From: Megalonaias nervosa
Taxonomy: Eukaryota > Mollusca > Bivalvia > Unionida > Unionidae
Reading direction: 5' to 3'
Length of the DNA stretch: 64,000 bases
Assembly: GCA_016617855.1 (NCBI GenBank)
Contig: JAECUM010001103.1
Location: forward strand, 1-64,000
Positions 48,481-60,210 of this stretch are shown here, piece by piece; within the stretch, counting starts at the first letter, position 1; every line of letters starts with the position of its first letter. The notes beneath the pieces were generated by a model. The model had not been told where the DNA came from, did not search any database, and was given only the letters and a program-made list of their open reading frames with translations. Made by a program: the position numbers and the translations under genes.

Positions 48481-49807
48481 CAACAGTTGCCTCACACAAC
48501 ATGTAGCAGGGTGCATCAAGCCCATTCTATGTCCCTAGGATTGAGAGAGAGGATTCTACCAAAACTCAATTGGAACATTTTCATAAATTTTCATGGACAA
48601 AGGTTGCTTATCCTGAAAATCAACACATCACTCCCTTGATAACTTGCACCCAGATAACTTGCAAACCCACTTATAACAGTGTCAGGTGTGGATCCCTGTT
48701 TTTTCTTATGCTATAAGATACCCTAAAAATTGGCCCCTATTTGTTGAACATGAAGAAAATTGCTATCATATAATTGCTAAATGAAACCCAACACATCGCT
48801 CATTTTATCATCGACAATGTCGGTTAATACCCAGAAATTTTAATCCACATCATGAAATTCTCAATTTTTAATAAGATATCACATATTTTGTTAAATTTTC
48901 TTTCCAAACAACATTCTCAGTAGACTGTGCCTAAAATTATTGGATGAAATTTCAATCAATGAAATTGTCACTATTGCCCACTACAGTGACATTTTAATAC
49001 ATAAATACCAACTGATTAAGTATTGTCAAGTGAAATTCATATTTTAGTTCTATCTTTTAATTTGGTTTTAGTGCAGTCATCATAGATGCATCATAGAGAA
49101 GCATGATCTAGAGTTGTTAAAATTCCTGAATTGGTCCTGAGAGATTTCCTCAAAGATGACATGAAGTTTCACTACTACTTGCAAAAAAATAAACATTTTA
49201 CTAATCAGCCAATGGAACAAATACAAAATAAATTGAGTTCTGACTTTGACAATTGTTTCAAAAAATAAGAACAAAAAGCACTGATGTAATACACAATGTT
49301 TCCACTGGCACACAATAGTTGTTGAAACCTCTTGGAGTAATTTAAATGATATTTCAGAAGTTGGATATCTTGAAAATAAAGGTCATTTATACAAAACAAT
49401 AAACAACTTAGAAAAAGTTTTTTATTGACAATCAATCCCTAATGTGCGTACAAACAAATATTCAGCTATTAAACAGCCCTATTTATGCAAGCACACGTGT
49501 GCACATGTATGCATGAGCGTGCTCACACACACACACGGTTTTCTCGATGTCTAACAGCCTAAAGTATGGTCTATGATTTTGGGTCCTGTAGTGTGTGAGT
49601 TATCGAGGGAGAGTCATACTTCATAACACTGCAATTCCATGTCTGAAAGCACATGCTAACTTGAACAATTCTGACTGACTACTCAAAAGATATGCTGGGG
49701 TTCTTTGAGAAAATGATGCAAATGAATGTTACAAGAAATTAATAAAACTCTTATCACTTCCTTTACTTTATCGCATGTGATAAATAATGAAAAACTGTGG
49801 TTCATAC

Positions 49808-49914
49808 CTGTGGAATCTTATCCATATGTGTCCCCACCAGAATCACAGGTGGGATACCTGCCTGAGGAGATGGTGCACAGGAATGAATGGAGTTTAGCCA
49901 TACCTCAACAAGAT
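49808..49914 (-). CDS. ROCO gene exon a: end of ROC GTPase domain
   Basis: This 107-nt exon follows the acceptor TCTATTACAG and ends at CAG|GTATGA. It enters in phase 1 and leaves in phase 0. It encodes a segment with VEVWLNSIHS, then PPVILVGTHMDKIP. The hydrophobic strand followed by THMD is the guanine-specificity motif (G4, NKxD-like) of ROC domains. The next exon begins ESRQEV, the usual continuation in ROC proteins. The first 15 or so exonic bases and the acceptor are also the founder-like unit of the minisatellite that fills the adjoining intron (49895-51606). The G1 and G3 motifs must lie further upstream and were not found. Confidence 0.87.
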
Positions 49915-51606
49915 CTGTAATAGACAAACACTATACTGGCATGGTTCTACACCTCAACAAGGTTTGTGATAGAAAAAGTATTCTTGCATGGTTCTACACT
50001 TCAACAATGTCTGTAATAGACAGAAAACTATAATACAAGTGTGAATTTACACCTGAACAAGGTCTGTAATAGACGGAAAACTATATTGGCATGGTTCTAC
50101 ACCTCAACAAGGTCTGTAAGAGACAGAAAACTACACTGGCATGGCTCTACATCTCTGTAATAGAACACTACACTGTCATGGGCTCTACATCTCAACAGGG
50201 TATTTACTAGAATAAGTATACTGGCATGGCTCTACACCTCAAAAAGGTCTGTAATAGAACACTACACTGTCATGGGCTCTACATCTCAACAGGGTATTTA
50301 CTAGAATAAGTATACTGGCATGGCTCTACACCTCAAAGAGGTCTGTAATAGACGGAAAACTACACTGGCATGGCTCTACGCCTCAAAGAGGTCTGTAATA
50401 GACAGAAAACTACACTGGCATGGCTCTATGCTTCAAAGAGGTCTGTAATAGACAGAAAACTACACTGGCATGGCTCTATGCCTCAAAGATGTCTGTAATA
50501 GACAGAAAACTACACTGGCATGGCTCTATGCCTCAAAGATGTCTGTAATAGACAGAAAACTACACTGTCATGGGCTCTACATCTCAACAGGGTATTTACT
50601 AGAATAAGTATACCGGCATGGCTCTACGCCTCAAAGAGGTCTGTAATAGACAGAAAACTACACTGGCATGGCTCTACACCTCAAAGAGGTCTGTAATAGA
50701 CAGAAAAATACACTGGCATGGCTCTATGCCTCAAAGAGGTCTGTAATAGACAGAAAACTACACTGGCATGGCTCTACGCCTCAAAGAGGTCTGTAATAGA
50801 CAGAAAACTACACTGTCATGGGCTCTACATCTCAACAGGGTATTTACTAGAATAAGTATACTGGCATGGCTCTACATCTCAAAGAGGTCTGTAATAGACA
50901 GAAAACTACACTGTCATGGGCTCTACATCTCAACGGGGTATTTAATAGAATAAGTATACTGGCATGGCTCTACACCTCAAAGAGGTCTGTAATAGACAGA
51001 AAACTACACTGGCATGGGCTCTACATCTCAACGGGGTATTTAATAGAATAAGTATACTGGCATGGCTCTACACCTCAAAGAGGTCTGTAATAGACAGAAA
51101 ACTACACTGGCATGGGCTCTACATCTCAACGGGGTATTTAATAGAATAAGTATACTGGCATGGCTCTACACCTCAAAGAGGTCTGTAATAGACAGAAAAC
51201 TACACTGGCATGGGCTCTACATCTCAACGGGGTATTTAATAGAATAAGTATACTGGCATGGCTCTACACCTCAAAAAGGTCTGTAATAGAACACTACACT
51301 GTCATGGGCTCTACATCTCAACTGGGTATTTAATAGAATAAGTATACTGGCATGGCTCTATGCCTCAAAGAGGTCTGTAATAGACAGAAAACTACAATGG
51401 CATGGCTCTACACCTCAACAAGGTCTGTGATAGACAGAAAACTACACTGGCATGGCTCTACTCCTCAAAGAGGTCTGTAATAGACAGAAAACTACATTGG
51501 CATGGCTCTACACCTCAACTGGGTCTGTATAAAAAATTATACTGGCATGGCTCTATGCCTCAAAAAGGTCTGTAACAGACCGAAAACTATAATGGCATGG
51601 CTCTAC
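49895..51606. repeat. ~50-bp minisatellite copying the ROC exon's 3' splice site
   Basis: About 34 units. On the minus strand type A units (50 bp) read CTGTCTATTACAGACCTCTT then TGAGGTGTAGAGCC, matching the genuine exon boundary TTGTCTATTACAG|ATCTTGT, TGAGGTATGG. Type B units (48 bp) have TTCTATTAAATACCC in place of the acceptor. A and B alternate as a 98-bp higher-order unit at 50.86-51.25 kb. The unit nearest the gene contains the real splice site and the first ~15 exonic bases. Confidence 0.93.
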
Positions 51607-54334
51607 ACAAATTAATTGTAATATTTTCACAGGGTTATGAGTGGGCAACAAGCCAGACCTATAAATACTCCCCCTGCCACATGACACATTCTCAAATAGT
51701 GAAATCATTTACATCGAGAATAATAATATAACAACAATATTATGAATATTTAATAATTTAATATTTAATATTTAATATTATATAACAACAATCATCTGAA
51801 ACATGTCTAGGTGAAATAAATCAGGTATAAACTGTTTAAATATAGATCCTATATCCAAAAATGAGTTGGTAAAATTCTACTTTTTGAATTAATTTATGGA
51901 AATTCAAGTCTTTGTCAAATATTACATAAATCTAAATAACTCAGTATCAATAGACAGTGTCCATTATGATAATTGGAACTGAAATCATCAAATATCACAT
52001 GTAAGGTTCCAAAGTGAAGCAAATACAGTAAAAACTGTCTTGCAAGACCACCCCTTCTGCCAACAAAAAGCAGTCTCTCAAGACAGGTGGCTTCTAATTG
52101 CAGGTTTGTGCAAGATTACCATTTTTAAGGTCAAAATGCAATAGATTTTAGAAAAGAACATATCTACAATTGGTGTATATGCGTTTTATTTGTTATTCAC
52201 AGTTCTTGCCAAAATATAGCATTCACTTCATATCAAAGTATTTTTGTAAAGCAATAAAGTTTGCACATCTGTCATAAAACATTTATAATTATATTCAAAG
52301 ATCACATGTATATGTAGGTTAGCATTTGAATTTCAAAATTATTAAGGTAATATTCATTTTTCAAGTTGACACTTGACATGTCAATGAATTTCTGACTCAC
52401 TTAAGTTTAGCATAAGAACTGCACAGTTAGCTGTTATAGTACTTACTCATCCTGTGTATGAATTAGCAGCTTTGATCAGGCCTTGGGTAAATACAAAATA
52501 TACACGTACCAAAATGAAAATTAACCCATCTAGAAACAAAATAAATTTGTTTAAAGACAAAACTGAAACACTTAATTCACCAATGACATAACAAGATTAA
52601 CTCATTGAACAAAGAGTGTAACAGGCCTGCACCACAATAAACAGATCACTATGTGTGGCTTTTAATAATGGTGACATAAAAAAAATCAACAAATAATACA
52701 AACCTTTTACAATGACAACTGCATCTGGAAAGTGATATTCACTTATTAAAGACAATGAACTCATTCACTCCAGTCATTATAGATCAACTCAAAAAAATGA
52801 ATGACATACGAGACTGCTACAATAAAGTCCTTTGAAAGGAGTTCTCATTAGGCAATTATCAGGGTTTTGTTAACATTACAAACTTATGAATTGCCTATGT
52901 ACATATCTGACACCTCCTTTTAAATAACCAATGGCTAATCATAATGGGGATTTAAAGGACTTTGGCACTACAATGGTGGTCAGTGACATGTACTTTAGTC
53001 TAGTTTGCGCTCAGTAGCATTCAATGGCTACCTTCATCACCTATGGATTGTTGGAACCAGTAGCCAGACTCAACTATATTTTTTTTATATCACAAACACT
53101 CTCATAAACAGTAATGGCTTCAAAGGATTGAAGTACAGTGGTATTTCTCTCTGTTTCTGTGATGCAGCCATGCACAGCAGTATTGTTTTAGAACAATCTG
53201 CAATTTATCTGCAAACACTCTTAAGCTTTCATGGTCACAAGGGATGTTCATTTGTTTTTGTGAAACTGTCATTCAAAGCTATTGAAATGCATATTTTGCA
53301 AGAAAACTGTGGTTGCTGGTCACATTCTGCAGGTGGTTGCAAAGGACAGTGTGTTTATATAATAAAATTGATACATGCATGAAGTATATCACAGGTGGTC
53401 TATCATAGCAGAGAATGCTCGAGACAGGTTTTACTGTATTATCATAACACAATATTTTAGGATTATGTGCATATCTGTAAATGAAGGGAGACAAATCCAA
53501 TGTAGCAATAAAAGTGTAAAAAAAAGGGGAAATTGAAAGAAAATGACAGAGAACTCAATCCTGGGAACAGGCTGAAATATGCCAGGAAATACAGAACACT
53601 ACCAGAAGTATTATGACACCATAATGGAATTGTCTGCACAAGTCAATGAAATTGTTATAATAAGTTAATAGCTAAAGAAAGAAACTTAGGAATCTATTCA
53701 ATCAAGAAGTCCTAACAATCAATAACTTACAATAATGAACACTGTGTTGGTATCAGACAAGTTCATGACATTTTATGGTAAACAAAGTATATGAATTTAG
53801 AATGGTATGGTCTTCAATAATTATGATATGTTTTATCTGATCACTGGCAGAATGTCTGAACATGTTCTACTGGCATCAATGAAGCACACCTTACACACTA
53901 TTGCATGAAATCATTCAGACCAAGACCTTGAATCTGTCACAAGCAGCAACAACTACTGGACTGTTAATAACAATCATTCACTTTCCTTCATGTTAAGTTT
54001 GAAAAGAATTGCTTGTAGCAACAGTTTTAGCAGCAAATGTGAAGGTCTGGAATATAACATAGACTGCCTCTAAATTGTGGATATGATCCTGAAGCTCATT
54101 CAACTAATTAACTCTTGTTTTTTTTAATTATAACTCAATTTAGTTTCACTTAAATTTAGTTATTAGCTTATGAGAACCAATATTATAATGTAGTTCTACA
54201 AAAACCTTATTTTAATGGTTTTTTGGCATTATATTGTCTCATCCATCTTTATCACTTCTCAGTATAAAGAGAGCTTATTATAATGCATGTCACTTGTATA
54301 GCTTACAAAAACTGCATTAAGAGAGATGAAGCAG
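51607..54334. other. Upstream intron, gene-free part
   Basis: AT-rich. Searched on the minus strand for ROC motifs (P-loop, DxAG) without success. A 125-codon plus-strand open frame (53005-53382) has no recognised motif or splice context and is probably chance. Confidence 0.5.
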
Positions 54335-54640
54335 TGAACCACCATGTGACCAATCAACTCTGTGGACCAGTGTACCACCATAACTCCAGTGACTGATCAG
54401 CTCTGTGGACCAGTGCACAATCATGAATTCATTTACCAATCAACTCAGCTGACCAGTGGACCACCATGACTCCAGTGACTAATCAACTCTGTGGACCAGT
54501 GAACCACCATGATTCCAGTGGCTAAGGCCAAATATCAAAATATGTGTGTTTCCGGTCAGCCAACCATCCCTGTTCTTTAGTGCCAACCCAAGCAATTCTG
54601 TAGACAAGTGTACCGCGGTGACTCCATTTACTAATTAACT
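54335..54640. repeat. ~53-bp degenerate minisatellite, ~5-6 copies
   Basis: Units contain CAACTCTGTGGACCAGTG, ACCACCATGACTCCAGTGAC and variants. Confidence 0.85.
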
Positions 54641-55448
54641 CGTGCATTGCATGCCAAGCTCATGTTGGTCTTTCAATAAATAACACGTTGGCATCAACTC
54701 TGGCATTCATCAATCATGCATGTGTGAACACTGCAGTGCTGGTTAAGACAAGTGATTGAGAAATCAATTAAACCACAAAAAGGGTCGTTGTAAGAATCAG
54801 ACAGCATTTGTGAATGTGAGACCTGCAATGTGATGAATGCAGAAAAGGACACTACTCTGTGTATACTGAGTGCATTAAACATAACACTTTAATGCATCAA
54901 TGTCCACATATAAATGGTCTCAAATAATTATCATGTACGTTGTTCTGTTTGTTATTGTGGCATATTTCAATTAAATAAGTTTTGTACCAGTGTTTCCCAT
55001 CGTTAATGAGACCAATATAGCATTATTCCACATTTATACATTAAAATGAAAGAATGATTTAAATTCAAGAATATTTAAGTAATTCTTTTAAAAAGAATAC
55101 TAGGCAAAATGGAGGATTACAGTAAAAGAAAATTCAATGCCTGACCTACATTCCCTGCAAAGAGATTTGGTTTTATGGTGATTTGGTATTTAACATCAAT
55201 AATCTTAACAAGGTACTGCATTTATTAATAAAAAGAATGCAGAAAGTCAAACAAGGCATACATGCTTTGCCAATACAATGCAATTAACCTCAACAGACAC
55301 TTTTACATTTAATAACACTTGCTTACAAGGTTAAAACCAATTTATGAATAGTTTTACTCGTATGAATTTCACTTACTTTTTAAAAGCACATCTCAGACCT
55401 GAATGAAAAGCAAATTTTTTAATAAATTATATTTATCCAAGAATACTT

Positions 55449-55506
55449 ACCCAATCACAATAATGTTATGGATATAAGCCTGCTGCCTCCTGAATTATGC
55501 CCTACC
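55449..55506 (+). repeat. DIRS-like inverted terminal repeat, left
   Basis: Its reverse complement reads GGTAGGGCATAATTCAGGAG then GCTTATATCCATAACATTAT, matching the right repeat in order. A similar ATTACATTAATGT segment lies just inside at about 55.58 kb and may be the internal complementary region. Confidence 0.75.
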
Positions 55507-55999
55507 AAAAATATAATTATTCATCTTTTCTATCACATACTTTACATAAAAATTTGCTATCTCTTTGAAATATGTTCCCAATTACATTAATGTTACAATA
55601 ATAGGTAACAGTAGGAGGGAATGCCGAGTATTCCACCTATACCTCGGGTATCCTTTTATGGAAGAAATACTGGATTCCCTATAATAATGATAACCCACTC
55701 TCCTACATAAAGCAATACAGCATATGGTGATGTGAACCAGGACTGCTCTATCAAGTTAAGATGATTATCGACATCATCTTATTGTCAAAATTCACTGGTG
55801 AATCCAGTGAAGTTAAGAGGCTTTGTTGGTATTATTGGGTCTGGTGGTTGTCTGGGCAGCACCCACGGCATCAAATTCAGAATTTATCTCTGCAAAGCTA
55901 AATCTCAAAGATAAAACCTCAAGGTTGATACTGTGTGTCCAACAACAGCTTCTTTGATGTCTCAGATCAAAATGTTGCTTTCAAATGCAAAGCTAATAG

Positions 56000-56850
56000 A
56001 AATTGCTCAAAATTTCATGGGCTGAAATTTTCATGAGCCAACTTTGAGATGAAGATTGAATTTGGGATGTGATGTCCTGCTTTCTCACCTTCACGAGGAA
56101 AGGGAATCATATGTGATTGCCACAATTTGTCTCTCTGCACTTCAAGTAGTGCTTGAGGGCATGGACAGGATCTTGCATGGACGCTGTTCTTCACTTACCT
56201 ACAGATGAGAGAGAGTATATGGCGACTCTCAGACTGCCCAATGATGCTGTCTGATTCTTGACTTTTAAGCCTGGTTGTATCATAAGGATCAGAAAACCAT
56301 CTGATATGAACAAAAAATAGTTTGGGTCAATAGAAATGCTTAAGTTAAAGCAATCAAGAAAAAGGTTAGAATAATAACAGCTTCAGTAAGGTCCAGACTA
56401 ATGAGTCAAAGTCAAAACTTTTCTGAATTGAGCCATTATAACATCCAGGACAGATTTCAGTTTGGAAACGGGTGAAGGATTTTGGGCTATTCAAATCAAA
56501 AATGGCTGGTAGGTCCAATAGGTCTTTACCATGATTGATATCTCTTCTGCCATGGTGCCTGAATGAGTGAGATATGGAGCATAAAAACAGGTGAAGGATT
56601 GAGACATTCACAGTGACTATGTTACTGGTTCTCTGAAAACATACCCATTTCTTTCACAAGTATTCGAAGTGGAGGGCCTGCTTGCCCTCAAGAATCTGTA
56701 CAGAATGAAAGGTCTAAATTCTTGTCTTGCAAGGCTGTCCTGGAAAGTGCAATGAAGGAGGAAACAGTCCAAGCAGGAGTGGAACACCTGCAACCATGGT
56801 TGTTTGAACTGATTTGGTTTGGTTGTAATATCCCTGGGTAGATCTATCAC
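56000..56850 (-). pseudogene. DIRS-like tyrosine recombinase remnant
   Basis: Frames give FKQPWLQVFHSCLDCFLLHC, ILYRFLRASRPSTSNTCERN (the SxxTxxxYxxKW-like N-terminal region), LHLFLCSISHSFRHHGRRDI, and DPVHALKHYLKCRETNCGNH near 56.15 kb, the CPVRALxxYL region before the catalytic block. Active-site residues cannot be followed. Many breaks. Confidence 0.6.
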
Positions 56851-56879
56851 TAAATCATGTAGATCAATGACCCAGGATT

Positions 56880-57300
56880 TGTCCTATCTGAGAAGGACGA
56901 TAAGAATTATCTTAAAATTCTGACCCCTTTTTCTCTGTATTTTTGGGGTGGTACTATTTGGTACTAAGACTTGGAGATGTAGACAAATGCCCATAGCCCT
57001 TCTCAACTGATTGACACTGCATCCAAAGCCGAAGCTTTTTGGTCCAGATCTGGTGAGCCAAAGGTGGCCCATTTGTTTGACCAGCTGGTTGCAAAAGGTC
57101 AATCATCAGATGTGCATAAAGCACACAAATCCAATGAAGAACCAATAGATAAAGGGACCATTCCATATCACTAACTTGACCTCGTCTGGGAGAACATCAG
57201 CCAGGACACTTGAGTCTGCCTTTAATATGTCTGATTTGTATGTTGGTCTGAAGTTTGCAGCACTGATGCTGAAGATGCCAAACCAGCATGCACAGGTCAA
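56880..57300 (-). pseudogene. DIRS-like post-RNase H region
   Basis: Short frames give VIWNGPFIYWFF, IDLLQPAGQTNGPPLAHQIW, ALDAVSIEKGYGHLSTSPSL and EFKIILIVLLR in the order of the DIRS segment with EWSL, IDLFA, VDALS, YAFPP and VLLIAP. Broken. Confidence 0.6.
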
Positions 57301-57349
57301 GCAATCTGGCGTCTAATCTGAAGGAGGTAAGTCACCATACAGAGTTGTC

Positions 57350-58120
57350 TGACAATCAAGACTGACTTCTCGCTGACTCTGATGTTCTAAAACTGAAATT
57401 AGTTTTTGAAGGCTTTTATATGGAGACAGATGTGAAGAGGCAGTTCCCCTGGCTCTTATTTGCTGCTGAACATATTAGAAGTATAGGAACAAGTGGGATA
57501 CCCAACTATATGTACTGGCATCTGTACATACTGTCACTCCCAGTTGGGGCTTCTCCAAAGGAATTCCTATCAAAAGACAATCATGGTCGAGCCACTGATA
57601 CATAAATGATCATACCTCATTCATTTTGTTGACCTTTTGATTGAGTGGACTGGAAAATTGTGCCATTGAGCCAGTAAAGTAATTTATACTAGGCACATAT
57701 AACGGCAGCACAGTGAGATCAAATTCACTGCCTCATTTAACAACCCAAGGAGTTGGAAGAACTCTCGCTAACACCCCCATCCTGCTGGATATAACTTGCA
57801 ATTTTGATAATTTGTATGATGCAGACATGAGAGAGATGTACAAGATTGAGATTTCTTATAAACACCAAGCCCAGGCAGACAAGACACAGGGATGGTGAAA
57901 ATCTGATTTTTTTTCAATTCACAAGAAAGCCATAGATGATTCAAAAGGACAAGAGATAGCTTCTGACCCTGAGGAGAATAGAACTTACCATATGTTTTTG
58001 GAACATATCGTCCAGATATGCTGCCGCTGCCATGGAGGAAGTCAATGGAAGACAAGGGACGCAATCTATACTTTCATAGAGACTTTGGTGTTTTGATTTA
58101 GACCCAATAAAAGGACTGAA
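57350..58120 (-). pseudogene. DIRS-like reverse transcriptase and RNase H remnant
   Basis: YLDDMFQKHM at 58.0 kb, then YGFLVN and SPSLCLVCLGLVF, give the RT order YxDD, GFxVN, LGxxF. GIPLEKPQLGVTVCTDASTY (about 57.5 kb) is the start of DIRS RNase H with the TDAS motif. The interval of about 500 bp between them fits. Frameshifts and stops abound. Confidence 0.75.
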
Positions 58121-58459
58121 CATTGGTCAAATTTGTTGTGGTACACAAACTGAAGAAACTTTTGCAATACACACAAGTAGACATCTGTGAGATCAAGACT
58201 AATGGCATCATCATACCTTCAGATGGAAATATGTGTAGATCTCACCATCTCTGTACTGAACCTCAGCAGCAGAATGAATTTACTGAGATGACTTATGTCT
58301 ATGAGCAGACTCAACTTGCCTTTGGCCATTCAGGTATGGAACAGCCATGAATAGAAGAACCAAAAGACTATGGTTTTTGTACAAGCTCCACTGCTCATTT
58401 GTTGATGAACACATATATCTCCTGCTAAGGAAGCTCATCCTTCTCCAGATCTGATGGCA

Positions 58460-59010
58460 CATCTGTTAGAAGGGGAAAGGAAGAAAGACGATAGGGTGGG
58501 ATAAACAGAACCCAATGCCCTCCCGCCCCACTAAATGACTTGGATCACTTATTTGTTTTACAGTTCTAGACTGATTCAATGTTACTGGAATTGTAGGAAA
58601 ATCTGGCTCCCCCATCCCTGGAGTGGGTGTTACATCAGCGGCAGGAGACAGAAGACTTGTGGGGGGACAGAAGACTTGTGGGGGAGAAACTTGGTTGCTT
58701 ACCTCTGCTGTAAGGGTGCCTACTAGACTGGTTCAGCTGTCATCTGCTGGCATAAGGTTGAGATCTGAATGGCACTAAAATAAGCCTTTGCTTGGCTTGC
58801 CTGTATTTTGTCCATTGTGGCAGGGACAACTGGTTTCTAAAATGAAGATGTATGGGTGGAATGTCAAGTTGGACAGTAATTCTTGTCTCAAAACTTCTTC
58901 AAATTTGTCTCTCAAAAGCAATGGTAAGCCCAATGGAGTCATCATTAAAGCCGGAGTGTGATGTGGTGTGGGGGGGTTTAAGCAATGTGGAGTGCAGACA
59001 TGCATCATAA
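58460..59010 (-). pseudogene. DIRS-like gag-region remnant
   Basis: The frame 58775-59008 has LPLLLRDKFEEVLRQELL and CPCHNGQNTGKPSKG, followed by short proline- and serine-rich pieces. Assigned from position upstream of RT; no diagnostic motif. Confidence 0.4.
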
Positions 59011-59415
59011 TGTATCAAGTTTATATTGGCAGAGAGAGTCAAATAATTCACCACTGAATGGTGAGCTGTTCTGTTAATGACCAGAGCAATCCTTGCTGTC
59101 GACCCTCAGGCATGTTGGTTGACAGAGTTTTCTCTGCCAGTCAGAAAATAGCAAAGGAGGCCCAAATGCAAAATCCAATATGTGGCAACAATGTTCTGAA
59201 CCCACAATGTGGTGAGAGAGGCAGATTTTTTGTTTAATCCACTTTATAAAAAGTGGGGCAGGCATGTTAAACTGCACTAAATTGTTATCTAACGCCAGGA
59301 ATTCAGTATGATAGGTCATGAAATGAGTCCTGTACCAGACTGTTCATGTTCTGGTTCCATTTTGAGATAAACCATTCCTTGTGGCAACGATGATACAATG
59401 CCATCGACTCCATAT

Positions 59416-59495
59416 AACCCACGCAGACAGAGGTGAGATGGCAGTGATCCGTAGCAGATAGCGATTTAGACCACTTAGCCACTCGGGGCCCCTGG
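59416..59495 (-). mobile_element. tRNA-derived SINE, copy C (5' fragment)
   Basis: Minus strand GGGGCCCCGAGTGGCTAAGT, box A TGGCTAAGTGG, CCATCTCACCTCTGTCTGCG and a stub of box B. Body and tail are missing. It interrupts the DIRS-like element. Confidence 0.85.
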
Positions 59496-60151
59496 ATCTC
59501 CGTAATTGCTGAAAGATGAAACCTTATGCCTGGTGACACAGATAGATCTTTCAGTAAGATTTCCTGATTGAGATGGATGGACTGGCTAGATGTAGGTTCA
59601 ACGTGCTGGATGATTATGGACGGCTTCATACAGTGACAAAGTAGTAAAGGATGAATCCATATGAACCATTAAAAACTCCATGCACCCGTACTTACAGTTC
59701 AAAAGGACTAAGCTCATGAAAAATGAATAAATTAACAATGTAGAGTGTTAATAAATCACTAAAACAACACCTGTTACTAAATGGGTGAGCAAGCAATAGG
59801 CAGTGTGCTAAATCATGAATAACAACATGCATCAGCAATGGTGTGCTGCACCGTGTGGTCTAAAAGTTGCCAAGTCAGAGAAAGTGTAAAATTTCACAAA
59901 ATAATTGTAAATTTCAAAACATAATATTTACCATTAGTATTAATCCAAATAAATTCTAAATACCATATGGATGGTTTGAATTTAACACAAATTTCACACT
60001 GGATTCACAGAAGATGTCTCAGATGATGTTGTTTTAAGGAAGTGGAACTTAAAAACTAACAACGCCTTGTGGTTGCAAGCATAGGTAATGGGCAATAGTT
60101 CCTGCCCTTTGTCTATATGAGAAAGAGGGAAAAGAAAAATTTTGTCTCTTT

Positions 60152-60210
60152 AGTAGGGCTGGATTCAGGAGGGAGCCGGATTATATCCATCACATTAATG
60201 TGATCCAGGA
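60152..60210 (-). repeat. DIRS-like inverted terminal repeat, right
   Basis: Reads AGTAGGGCTGGATTCAGGAG then GGATTATATCCATCACATTA on the plus strand; inverted with respect to 55449-55506. Confidence 0.75.

Larger units (their letters stand above)
44501..49807 (-). other. Intron between exons a and b
   Basis: This contains the 39-bp minisatellite, a TIR-bounded DNA-transposon-like segment (45672-47657) with an internal duplication, and a SINE-related tandem array (47690-48480). 48.5-49.8 kb shows nothing recognisable. Confidence 0.7.
23481..49914 (-). other. ROCO (ROC-COR) protein gene with C-terminal death domain, 3' part (8 exons)
   Basis: Eight exons on the minus strand (49914-49808, 44500-44249, 38831-38710, 37117-36957, 32927-32800, 31863-31294, 29758-29734, 23776-23481) each lie between AG acceptors and GT donors, and their phases agree at every junction (phase 1 in, then 0,0,2,1,0,0,1, stop). 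Together they give 553 codons. The product runs from the end of a ROC GTPase domain (THMD, the G4 motif) through a COR domain to a death domain and a TAG stop. ROCO proteins are multidomain GTPases in which COR mediates dimerisation; those with death domains, such as DAPK1, act in death and stress signalling. The N-terminal part (P-loop, any LRR, ankyrin or kinase) is not in the window, so the exact subfamily cannot be named. No decay is seen in the coding exons, so the gene is probably active. Confidence 0.85.
55449..60210 (-). mobile_element. Decayed DIRS-like tyrosine-recombinase retrotransposon
   Basis: Minus-strand remnants occur in DIRS order: gag-like (59.0-58.5 kb), RT with YLDD (58007-58018), RNase H (57.56-57.35), a methyltransferase/post-RH region (57.17-56.88) and a tyrosine recombinase (56.85-56.0). 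Ends at 55449-55506 and 60152-60210 are inverted repeats about 80% alike. DIRS elements have inverted or split repeats rather than LTRs and integrate by a tyrosine recombinase. Every domain is broken by stops and frameshifts. A truncated SINE lies inside at 59.42-59.49 kb. Confidence 0.78.

Noticed and set aside
50768..51247. Four overlapping 61-codon plus-strand frames with the same sequence at 98-bp steps
   Set aside because: They are products of the minisatellite period, not genes; no start context or homology.
53005..53382. 125-codon plus-strand frame
   Set aside because: No domain and no splice context, and its codons show no coding bias by eye; probably chance.
57768..58064. 98-codon minus-strand frame as a separate gene
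   Set aside because: It is an out-of-frame piece within the DIRS-like RT region.
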